Assembly (NCBI GenBank): GCA_934234215.1
Contig: CAKQHB010000040.1
Location: forward strand, 1 to 10,043
From: an uncultured Cuneatibacter sp.
GTDB lineage: Bacteria > Bacillota > Clostridia > Lachnospirales > Lachnospiraceae
Direction of reading: 5' to 3'
Length of the DNA stretch: 10,043 nt
This document shows, in pieces, positions 1 to 5,506 of the stretch. Every line of letters starts with the position of its first letter. Within the stretch, counting starts at the first letter, position 1. The notes beneath the pieces are model-generated. The model had not been told where the DNA came from. It did not search any database and worked only from the letters and a program-made list of their open reading frames with translations. Both the position numbers and the translations under genes were made by a program.

Positions 1-50
1 CTCTACACAACAAACAAATATAAAATAGAAATCTGAAAAGGAAAAGTCAT

Positions 51-86
51 AGTGTCCTTGACAAAGGGTACACTTTAATATGATAT
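51..86 (+). promoter_or_regulatory. Promoter-like sequence with imperfect dyad
   Basis: TTGACA at 58-63 is a perfect -35 box. It is followed by TATGAT at 79-84 (spacer 15) or TGATAT at 81-86 (spacer 17). The -35 box lies inside an imperfect dyad: AGTGT (51-55) pairs with ACACT (70-74), and CCTT (56-59) with AAGG (64-67). This could be a repressor-controlled promoter. No intact start codon with a ribosome binding site follows it; it runs into the DUF3883 fragment. It may be the leftover promoter of a lost gene. Function is inferred from sequence only. Confidence 0.35.
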
Positions 87-354
87 TGTATCTTTTAACT
101 CAAAATATTCTGAGAAATGTGATCGATTTATCGAGGTAAAAGCAACAACTAATAATCAATTTTATTGGTCGAAAAATGAATATGAGATTGCAAAACTTAA
201 AGGAGAGGAATATTACTTATATTTGGTTGATTTATCAAAAACCAATTATTCTGGATATTCGCCCGAGATAATAAAAAATCCTGCGAAGGGCGTTATGCAT
301 TCAGAAGAATGGCTTGTAGAGACGCAATCTTACTTTATTAGACATATCGAATGA
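79..354 (+). pseudogene. 3' fragment of a DUF3883 (NO VEIN-like C-terminal) protein
   Basis: The open frame gives about 91 residues ending at TGA 352-354. It contains a YDIVSF segment, then FIEVKATT, then a KNEYEIAKLKGEEYYLYLV stretch. This pattern (D, then IEVK-T, then an N-E helix and a strand with Y-L-V) is what I know from the C-terminal DUF3883 domain, a nuclease-like fold found in helicase, restriction and defence-related proteins. There is an in-frame TAA at 76-78 and another stop further upstream, and no ATG before codon 73 of the fragment. So the N-terminal part of the gene is missing and this is a remnant rather than a working gene. The stretch is AT-rich compared with the rest of the window, which suggests foreign origin. 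The family call rests on motif memory only, so the remnant nature is surer than the name. Confidence 0.55.
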
Positions 355-404
355 TTTAAAGTTGTGAATGAAGTAGGGGGATAAAAAACATTAAAAATGT
401 TGCA

Positions 405-608
405 ATGAAACTTGGAGTGAATGCGGAACGTGTCTATCAGGCATTTACAGAAAAGAGTGATATTTTGAATGGTTATATTGTGCCGGAATATGAAATGCTT
501 CATATACAGAGCAAAGAATATATTGTCGATGGTCTCCTTGATGTGATGAAAGAGAGGGGCGTGGAATGCTATGAGAGCAAATCCGATTTTACTTCAAAAG
601 AAATATAG
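405..608 (+). CDS. Small DUF3791 domain protein
   Basis: This 67-residue protein has the pattern VYQAFTEKSDIL, then YIVPEYEMLH, then EYIVDGLLDVMKERGV. That matches the DUF3791 family of small clostridial proteins: a helical start, a Y-x-x-LH-x-x segment and a closing YIVDD-like helix. The molecular function is unknown. DUF3791 genes often sit beside DUF3990 genes, which encode an ADP-ribosyltransferase-like fold, but none is present here. The start is uncertain. ATG 405 has no close ribosome binding site, while AGGGGG at 375-380 is 9 bases upstream of an in-frame ATT at 390 that would add the residues (M)KNVA. The frame is open back to a TGA at 369-371. Family members usually have 10-20 more N-terminal residues, so the 5' end may be eroded. 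The 3' end overlaps the next gene by 38 bases. Confidence 0.65.
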   Translation: MKLGVNAERVYQAFTEKSDILNGYIVPEYEMLHIQSKEYIVDGLLDVMKERGVECYESKSDFTSKEI

Positions 609-798
609 CCGTGTTGTTGAATGCTTTGCCAAACAGCAGGGGCTTTCATTGGATGCAGCCTTGGATTTCTTTTATCATTCCGAGGTCTATCAGTTGATGC
701 GTGATGGGGTTTCGGATATGCACTGTATGAGCGATGCGTATCTGGAAGAAGAACTGAAACAAGAATATGCTGAGAAAGTGCCGGATAATTGCCGTTAA
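571..798 (+). CDS. Small DUF3791-like protein
   Basis: This 75-residue protein begins MRANPILLQKKYSRVVECFA and continues with LSLDAALDFFYHSEVYQLM, then GVSDMHCMSDAYLEEELKQEY. It resembles a conserved small helical family of Lachnospiraceae that I associate with DUF3791 and with DUF3791/DUF3990 cassettes. No catalytic motif or membrane segment is visible and its function is not known. A GAGAGGGG ribosome binding site at 553-560 lies 10 bases before ATG 571, so this start is well supported. It overlaps the previous gene by 38 bases in another frame, so the two are probably co-translated. The last residues (KVPDNCR) lie in a 16-bp direct repeat, so the C-terminus may have been altered by a local duplication. 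Confidence 0.65.
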   Translation: MRANPILLQKKYSRVVECFAKQQGLSLDAALDFFYHSEVYQLMRDGVSDMHCMSDAYLEEELKQEYAEKVPDNCR

Positions 799-812
799 AG
801 TGCCGGATAATT
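775..812. repeat. 16-bp direct repeat at the end of the DUF3791-like gene
   Basis: AAAGTGCCGGATAATT occurs exactly at 775-790 and again at 797-812, a period of 22 bases. The first copy is inside the end of the small gene and the second is just after its stop codon. It looks like a slippage or short tandem duplication. Confidence 0.85.
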
Positions 813-846
813 TAATAAAATGAAAATACATGTGGAGGAAGCCCTT

Positions 847-1347
847 ATGCCCAACGAATACGACAACCCCACGTTTTTCACCCGACATTCCCAGATGTCC
901 CGCAGTAAGAGTGGTCTTTCCGTTGCCGGAGAAGGGTACATGCTGAAGGATTTATTGCCGGATTTTGCAGGCAAGGATGTGTTGGATCTTGGCTGCGGTT
1001 ATGGCTGGCACTGCAAGTATGCAGCAGAGCAGGGTGCACAGCGGATTCTGGGCATTGATGCCAGCGAAAAGATGCTGGCGACAGCCAGAGAGCGGAATGC
1101 GGATGAAAAGATTACATATCGCAAATGTGGAATTGAGGAGTACGACTATCCAGAAAATACATGGGATGTGGTAAAATATCATCACACACTGACGCAGATT
1201 TTGATGGGATTGCTATACTGCGGTTTTATGCTGGAGGCAGTGGAGGAAGCAGGACCATCGGAGGAGATGTTGGATTTGCCGGGGATGGGGGATGAATTAC
1301 GCCGACCGATGATGCTGCTGGTAAGGGTGAAAATCAGTTCCAACTAA
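847..1347 (+). CDS. Class I SAM-dependent methyltransferase, internally deleted
   Basis: The predicted protein is 166 residues from ATG 847, which has GGAGGA at 834-839 seven bases upstream; an ATG at 820 is in frame but lacks such a site. Residues 45-54 (VLDLGCGYGW) are the SAM-binding glycine loop, and GIDASEKML (69-77) is motif II with the acidic ribose ligand at D71. The sequence then reads PENTWDVV (102-109) and jumps directly to KYHHTLTQILMGLL, which in full-length relatives lies near the C-terminus, followed by the usual PGM-DE-RRPMMLLV ending. Full proteins of this group are about 245 residues, so roughly 80-100 residues have been lost in frame, including the strand after motif III and the substrate region. 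The junction is near base 1173. The product is probably inactive, although the frame is open. The substrate is unknown. Confidence 0.75.
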   Translation: MPNEYDNPTFFTRHSQMSRSKSGLSVAGEGYMLKDLLPDFAGKDVLDLGCGYGWHCKYAAEQGAQRILGIDASEKMLATARERNADEKITYRKCGIEEYDYPENTWDVVKYHHTLTQILMGLLYCGFMLEAVEEAGPSEEMLDLPGMGDELRRPMMLLVRVKISSN

Positions 1348-1352
1348 TTCCA

Positions 1353-1397
1353 ATTAACGCCATGATTAACGCCAATCAGGCAATAATTAACGCCAAT
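1353..1397. repeat. Three copies of ATTAACGCCA(A)T
   Basis: ATTAACGCCAT lies at 1353-1363, and ATTAACGCCAAT at 1365-1376 and again at 1386-1397. They sit directly after the methyltransferase stop codon. The spacing is irregular (12 and 21 bases), so this is a short repeat cluster rather than a regular array. Confidence 0.8.
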
Positions 1398-1420
1398 GAC
1401 GCCGAAAATACCTCAAGATA

Positions 1421-1520
1421 CTACCCAAGCTCCCCAAAAACTCCCCAAGGTACTACCCAAGCTACCCCAAAAACTCCCCAAGGTATTACCTAAGCTATCC
1501 GAAAACTACCCAAGCTATTC
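1421..1520. repeat. 33-bp C-rich tandem repeat
   Basis: A unit of 32-33 bases that starts CTACCCAAGCT and ends CTCCCCAAGGTA is present at 1421-1452 and 1453-1485. A decayed third copy starts at 1486 and runs to about 1520. All three forward frames stay open through it because the unit has no stop codon, so the open frame at 1396-1620 is not evidence of a gene. The minus strand carries six runs of three or four G separated by 5-9 bases, which could form a G-quadruplex. The region from 1348 to 1520 holds nothing else I can support. Confidence 0.8.
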
Positions 1521-1523
1521 CCC

Positions 1524-1557
1524 GAAGAGGAGCGTATCACTGGACACGCTCCTCTTC
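1524..1557. terminator. 12-bp hairpin, possible terminator
   Basis: GAAGAGGAGCGT (1524-1535) pairs perfectly with ACGCTCCTCTTC (1546-1557) around a 10-base loop. No run of T follows on the plus strand, so it is a weak candidate for an intrinsic terminator in that direction. It could end transcription from the decayed genes to the left or act in the leader of the next operon. Confidence 0.5.
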
Positions 1558-1569
1558 CTGCGTTACAAT
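1541..1569 (+). promoter_or_regulatory. Likely promoter of the M42 peptidase operon
   Basis: TGGACA (1541-1546, five of six matches to the -35 consensus) is followed by a 17-base spacer and TACAAT (1564-1569, five of six matches to -10). This is 40 bases before the peptidase start. The -35 box is in the loop and right arm of the 1524-1557 hairpin. Confidence 0.5.
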
Positions 1570-1609
1570 AGCTTTAAACTTACTAAGCCCCAAGCAAAGG
1601 AGAACAACG

Positions 1610-2650
1610 ATGAATTTTGAATCTTACACAGAGTATTTACAGAATGCCGCAACTTCCCTTCTGTCCATCGATAGTGCCAGCGGTTTTACAACAAAAGCGA
1701 CGGACTATTTGCTGCAGGTGGTGGAGGAGCTGGGTTATCCGGTTTACCGCAACAACATCGGTAATGTGATCGTGACAGTCGAGGGGGAGGATGACATGGA
1801 GCCGGTTGCGCTGTCTGCCCATGTGGACACACTGGGGCTGATGGTTCGCTCCATTACCTCGGAGGGACAGCTGATGATCACACCGGTAGGTGGACCGCTG
1901 CTGCCTTCTCTGGAGGGAGAGTATTGCAACATTCACACGAGAGACGGCAGAGTGTATACAGGCACGATTTTGTCTTTGTCTCCGTCGGTGCATGTGTTTG
2001 ACGACGCTTCTACGAGAGAGCGTAATGCGGCGAATATGGCAGTTCGCATTGACGAAGTGGTACATTCCAAGGAAGATGTGGAAGCGCTGGGAATTCAGGC
2101 AGGCGATTTTGTTTGCTACGATCCGAAGACGACTTTCACAAAGAGTGGTTTCCTGAAGTCCAGATTTATTGATGACAAGGCTTGTTCCGCGCTGGAGTTG
2201 ACGCTGTTAAAGATCATGAAGGAAGAGCAGATCAAGCCGAAGCACAAGACGTATCTTTGCTTCTCCACACATGAGGAGATTGGTTACGGTGGAGCAACGC
2301 TGCCGAAGGATATTAAGGAATTGCTTGTTGTAGATATGGGCTGTGTGGGTTTGGACCTGAATTGTACAGAGGAGCAGGTTTCGATTTGTGCGAAGGATTC
2401 TTCCGGCCCGTTTGATTACGAGATGACGACTCGTCTGGTGAATCTGGCGAAGCAGCATGAGATTGATGCAGTGACCGATATTTACCCGCATTATGGTTCC
2501 GATGCAGCTGCAGCGTGGAAGGCTGGTTATGATGTGCGGGCGGCATTGATCGGACCGGGTGTGCATGCGTCTCATGGAATGGAGCGTACACATATGAAAG
2601 GTCTGATGAATACGCTGAAGCTGTGTGCAGCATATTTGGAACTGATTTAA
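1610..2650 (+). CDS. M42 family metallopeptidase (aminopeptidase)
   Basis: This 346-residue protein is a cytoplasmic zinc or cobalt aminopeptidase of the M42 family (glutamyl aminopeptidase / tetrahedral TET type), which releases N-terminal residues from peptides. The two-metal site is complete: H71 and D73 in SAHVDTLG, D188 in RFIDDKAC, the general base and ligand pair E222-E223 in THEEIGYGG, D242 in VVDMG, and H322 in HASHGMERTH. The length is normal for the family. There is no signal peptide or membrane segment. AAAGGAG eight bases before ATG 1610 sets the start. It is the first gene of a likely four-gene unit; the serine hydrolase follows after 67 bases with only a weak hairpin (2664-2680) between. 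Exact substrate preference cannot be read from the sequence; older annotations of relatives say endoglucanase, which is usually wrong. Confidence 0.9.
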   Translation: MNFESYTEYLQNAATSLLSIDSASGFTTKATDYLLQVVEELGYPVYRNNIGNVIVTVEGEDDMEPVALSAHVDTLGLMVRSITSEGQLMITPVGGPLLPSLEGEYCNIHTRDGRVYTGTILSLSPSVHVFDDASTRERNAANMAVRIDEVVHSKEDVEALGIQAGDFVCYDPKTTFTKSGFLKSRFIDDKACSALELTLLKIMKEEQIKPKHKTYLCFSTHEEIGYGGATLPKDIKELLVVDMGCVGLDLNCTEEQVSICAKDSSGPFDYEMTTRLVNLAKQHEIDAVTDIYPHYGSDAAAAWKAGYDVRAALIGPGVHASHGMERTHMKGLMNTLKLCAAYLELI

Positions 2651-2717
2651 TCAAATAGCAAAGCGGATTGCAAATATCCGGTAAACAACAGAGAGCGAAT
2701 CTGGGGAGGAAAAAGTC

Positions 2718-3635
2718 ATGGTAGAATCGTTATTTCAGTCATTTGTGAAAAGAGTGGAGTCCGAACATCTTTTTGTGGAGGGCATTGCGATTGCGGATGC
2801 GGACCATATTTTGCTGGAACACCATTTTACGCCGGACAAGCCGCGTAATATTTATTCACACACAAAGAGCTATATGAGTACGGCTGCGGGCATTGCAATT
2901 TCTGAGGGGAAGCTGTCTCTGGAGGACAAGCTGGCAGACTTTTTCCCGGAGAAGCTGCCGAAGGATCCGCAGCCGGAGCTGTTTGATATTACCCTGCGGG
3001 ATCTGCTGACGATGTCCAGTGGGTTTAACCATTCCTATTTGATGAGCTCGGATCGCAGAGCCGGTGTCGGTGTACCGGATTATGTGGCGTATATGTTATC
3101 TCAGAAGGTGGAAGTGAAGCCTGGCAGCGCATTTTTGTATTCTACAGCGGATAGTATTCTCGCCGGTCGGATGATTGAGAAGGCTGTTGGCATGCGCATG
3201 TCGGAATATTTATACAAGCATATTTTTGCGTCGCTGGGACAGGGCTTCCCCATCTGGGAGAATGATGCCGAGGGACATCCGGTGGGCGGTGCCGGTATGT
3301 TTTTGAAGCTGTCCGATATGATGAAGCTGGGACAGCTGTATCTGGCAGGCGGCAAGTGGAAGGGCGAGCAGTTGGTGGATCCTGCCTGGATCAAAGAGGC
3401 GACTCGCTGCCAGATCGAGACACCGAATCCGGAGCAGGATATTTGGAGATGCGGCTACGGCTATCAGTTCTGGATGTCTCCCTATGAGGGCGCTTATCGG
3501 GCGGATGGCATGTACGGACAGATCACGACCGTATTGCCGAATAAGGGACTTGTTGTGGCGATTCAGTGTCCGGAAGAGGGCGATTTCAACAAAGTAAAGC
3601 CGGTGCTGCACGAAGAGATTTTGACGGCATTATGA
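2718..3635 (+). CDS. Serine hydrolase of the beta-lactamase (class C / PBP-like) family
   Basis: This 305-residue protein carries the SxxK catalytic motif as SHTK (S47, K50), with the following helix MSTAAGIAISEGKLSLEDKLADFFP and then TLRDLLTMSSGF, which are hallmarks of this fold. The second motif is YST (Y141-T143) where most relatives have YxN; the tyrosine is kept. A GMYGQ segment (264-268) stands at the place of the third, K/H-T-G-like motif. No signal peptide is visible, so it is probably cytoplasmic and acts as an esterase, amidase or peptidase rather than a resistance beta-lactamase. GGGGAGGA ends seven bases before ATG 2718. Its stop codon overlaps the start of the sensor kinase gene (ATGA at 3632-3635), so the two are likely translationally coupled. 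The substrate is unknown. Confidence 0.85.
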   Translation: MVESLFQSFVKRVESEHLFVEGIAIADADHILLEHHFTPDKPRNIYSHTKSYMSTAAGIAISEGKLSLEDKLADFFPEKLPKDPQPELFDITLRDLLTMSSGFNHSYLMSSDRRAGVGVPDYVAYMLSQKVEVKPGSAFLYSTADSILAGRMIEKAVGMRMSEYLYKHIFASLGQGFPIWENDAEGHPVGGAGMFLKLSDMMKLGQLYLAGGKWKGEQLVDPAWIKEATRCQIETPNPEQDIWRCGYGYQFWMSPYEGAYRADGMYGQITTVLPNKGLVVAIQCPEEGDFNKVKPVLHEEILTAL

Positions 3636-4714
3636 TGACGGAAGCGAGAAAAAAGCAACTTGAAAGCGCCGGCAAAAATCTGCTCATCACGGTGGGCATC
3701 CTGTGTCTGTGCTTCGGATTTTGTCTGGTGATTCAGTCTGTTTTTCAGGACAATGCGCTGATTCCGGCGATTTTCACTTTGGGAGTGTTTCTGACTTCCA
3801 TCGTGACGCAGGGGTACATTTATGGGATTTTGTCGTCGTTACTTAGTATGCTGGCGGTAAATTTTGCATTTACGTTTCCGTTCTTTGCATTTAATTTTAC
3901 GATGTCAGAAAATATTTTGTCTGCGGCGCTGCTGCTTGTTGTGACGATTTTGACCTGCAGTCTGACGGCTCAGCTGCGGCGGCAGGAGATGATGAAGGCG
4001 GAGCGGGACAAGGAGCGGATGCGGGCGAATTTACTGCGGGCGGTTTCCCACGATCTGCGGACACCTCTCACAACGATTTATGGAGCCAGCTCAGCGCTGC
4101 TGGATCAGGAGGCGGATTTTACGCAGGAGCAGCGCAGACGAATGCTGCGGGGCATTCAGGAAGATGCGGAGTGGCTCAGCAGTCTGGTGGAAAATCTGTT
4201 GTCGGTCACGAGATTAGATGGCGGCAATGTGGTGCTCATCAAGACGGAGACGGTCGTGGAAGAGCTGATTGACGCGGTATTACTCAAGTTTGCCAAGCGC
4301 TATCCGGAGCAGGAAGTGCAGGTAGAAATTCCGGAGGAGTTTCTGGCGGTGCCGATGGATGCATTGCTGATTCAGCAGGTATTGATCAATCTGCTGGAAA
4401 ATGCGGTACAGCATGCCCGGGGAATGAAGAAGCTGGAACTGCGTGTTAGTTCGATTTCCGGAAAAGCGGTGTTTGAAGTGTGCGATGATGGTTGCGGCAT
4501 GTCAGAGGAAAAATGCAGGCAAATTTTCTCCGGCATTTACTCTGCAGAGGAAATACTGACGGATGAGAGAGCGAAAAATGCCGGAATCGGTCTGTCTGTG
4601 TGTGCGGCGATCATCCGGGCACACGGAGGAGAGATTCGGGCGGAGAATCAGAAGGACGGCGGACTGCGGGTGCGCTTTACGCTGAATCTGGAGGATACGG
4701 TACATGGGGCATAA
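3632..4714 (+). CDS. DUF4118 sensor histidine kinase, KdpD-like C-terminal half
   Basis: From ATG 3632 the protein is 360 residues. Residues 17-115 contain about four membrane segments resembling DUF4118, the transmembrane unit of KdpD. A HisKA domain follows with the phospho-acceptor H140 in AVSHDLRTPLTT. The ATPase domain then shows NLLENAVQHA (N257), DDGCGM (D285-G289) and AGIGLSVCAAIIRAHGG (around 317-333). The N-terminal KdpD and universal-stress-protein domains of classical KdpD are absent, which is common in clostridial forms. It senses an unknown membrane or intracellular signal and phosphorylates the regulator encoded next. A GTG at 3566 would extend it by 22 residues inside the hydrolase gene, but the ATGA overlap at 3632-3635 makes the shorter start more likely; ATG 3635 is equally possible. 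No kdpABC or Trk gene is present, so a role in potassium control is only a family-based guess. Confidence 0.9.
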   Translation: MMTEARKKQLESAGKNLLITVGILCLCFGFCLVIQSVFQDNALIPAIFTLGVFLTSIVTQGYIYGILSSLLSMLAVNFAFTFPFFAFNFTMSENILSAALLLVVTILTCSLTAQLRRQEMMKAERDKERMRANLLRAVSHDLRTPLTTIYGASSALLDQEADFTQEQRRRMLRGIQEDAEWLSSLVENLLSVTRLDGGNVVLIKTETVVEELIDAVLLKFAKRYPEQEVQVEIPEEFLAVPMDALLIQQVLINLLENAVQHARGMKKLELRVSSISGKAVFEVCDDGCGMSEEKCRQIFSGIYSAEEILTDERAKNAGIGLSVCAAIIRAHGGEIRAENQKDGGLRVRFTLNLEDTVHGA

Positions 4715-5408
4715 CCGATACAAAATTTTGATCGTAGAAGATGAAGAAAATATCAAAGATCTGCTGCGGACGTTGTTAGAGACACAGGATTATCAGGTCA
4801 TTGCAGCAGAAAATTGCAGGAATGGTCTGATGTTGTATGCATCCCATCGCCCGGATCTTGTGATTTTAGATCTGGGACTGCCAGACCGGGATGGTATGGA
4901 GTTTTTGCGGGAGGTTCGAAAGGATTCCATGACGCCGGTGATCGTATTGTCTGCGCGGACGGATGAATCAGACAAGGTGGGCGCATTGGACGAAGGTGCA
5001 AATGATTATGTGACGAAGCCCTTTGGAACCGGGGAGCTTTTGGCGCGGGTGCGCTCTGCACTGCGCAATGCCCGGTATAGCGCAGAGGGTGGCAGACTGC
5101 CGGGGGGAAAGTTTGAGACCGACGGGCTTTGCATCGTGTACGATGCGAGACAGGTGTTTTTGGACGGCGCAGAGATCCGTCTGACCCAGACAGAGTATAA
5201 CATTCTGGCAATGCTGTCGCAAAATGCCGGAAAGGTGATGACGTATGCGGCAATCATCCGGGAAGTCTGGGGGGAAGGCAGCGATGCCAACACCATCAAA
5301 CGGCTGCAGGTTAATATGGCAAACATCCGAAAAAAGTTCGGGGTCCGTCCGGGCAAGAAATCTTATGTGGTGAATGAGCTTGGAATTGGATACCGAATGT
5401 GCGAGTAA
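4704..5408 (+). CDS. OmpR/KdpE-type response regulator
   Basis: This 234-residue regulator has a receiver domain at about 6-120 with acidic pocket E12/D13, phospho-acceptor D56 in LVILDLGLPDRDG, S83, Y102 and K105 in DYVTKPF. A winged-helix DNA-binding domain (about 135-232) follows, with IRLTQTEYNILAML, then VWGEGSDANTIKRLQVNMANIRKKF and a closing ELGIGYRM. It should be phosphorylated by the kinase encoded just upstream, whose gene it overlaps by 11 bases; GGAGG at 4690-4694 lies before ATG 4704. OmpR-type regulators bind tandem direct repeats, and two TTAACCG repeats 11 bp apart lie right after its stop codon (5413-5430), upstream of pyk. The sequence is closest in style to KdpE, but the target is not proven. 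Confidence 0.92.
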   Translation: MGHNRYKILIVEDEENIKDLLRTLLETQDYQVIAAENCRNGLMLYASHRPDLVILDLGLPDRDGMEFLREVRKDSMTPVIVLSARTDESDKVGALDEGANDYVTKPFGTGELLARVRSALRNARYSAEGGRLPGGKFETDGLCIVYDARQVFLDGAEIRLTQTEYNILAMLSQNAGKVMTYAAIIREVWGEGSDANTIKRLQVNMANIRKKFGVRPGKKSYVVNELGIGYRMCE

Positions 5409-5412
5409 AATC

Positions 5413-5445
5413 TTAACCGCATCTTAACCGAATTTGCGCTATGAT
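5413..5445 (+). promoter_or_regulatory. Direct-repeat activator site and -10 box upstream of pyk
   Basis: TTAACCG at 5413-5419 is repeated exactly at 5424-5430, one helical turn (11 bp) apart. Nine bases later is TATGAT (5440-5445), with an overlapping GATAAT (5443-5448). No good -35 box lies at 16-18 bp from either. This is the arrangement known for PhoB/OmpR-type activated promoters, where the repeats replace the -35 element. The bound protein is inferred to be the adjacent response regulator. Confidence 0.5.
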
Positions 5446-5488
5446 AATGCTGCGTGGAAAAAGAAAAATCTTTCCACGCAGCATTTTT
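5446..5488 (+). terminator. Intrinsic terminator of the two-component operon
   Basis: A perfect 15-bp stem is formed by 5446-5460 and 5471-5485 (core GCTGCGTGG / CCACGCAGC) with a 10-base A-rich loop, followed by TTTTT (5484-5488). It should stop transcription coming from the kinase/regulator genes. A transcript started at the -10 box just upstream would begin inside the left arm and so would not form the full hairpin. Confidence 0.85.
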
Positions 5489-5506
5489 GTAGAAAAGAGG
5501 AAAAAG

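Noticed and set aside
1353..1520. CRISPR array
   Set aside because: Repeats are short or directly tandem, with no unique spacers of constant length and no cas genes.
1396..1620. Open frame encoding a PK/PQ-rich 74-residue protein
   Set aside because: It is made of the 33-bp repeat, which is open in all three forward frames; it lacks a ribosome binding site and runs past the M42 start codon.
2664..2680. Terminator between M42 and the serine hydrolase
   Set aside because: Only a 5-bp stem and no run of T.
3566..3631. Upstream GTG start for the sensor kinase
   Set aside because: The extra 22 residues lie within the hydrolase gene, are charged and low in complexity, and the ATGA overlap gives a natural start.
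3632..5408. Kdp potassium-uptake locus
   Set aside because: No kdpA, kdpB or kdpC is present and the kinase lacks the KdpD N-terminal domains; only family resemblance remains.
5441..5506. Upstream ATG start for pyruvate kinase
   Set aside because: The extension is encoded by the -10 box and terminator hairpin; family proteins start at the MRKTKIICTIGP position, which has its own ribosome binding site.
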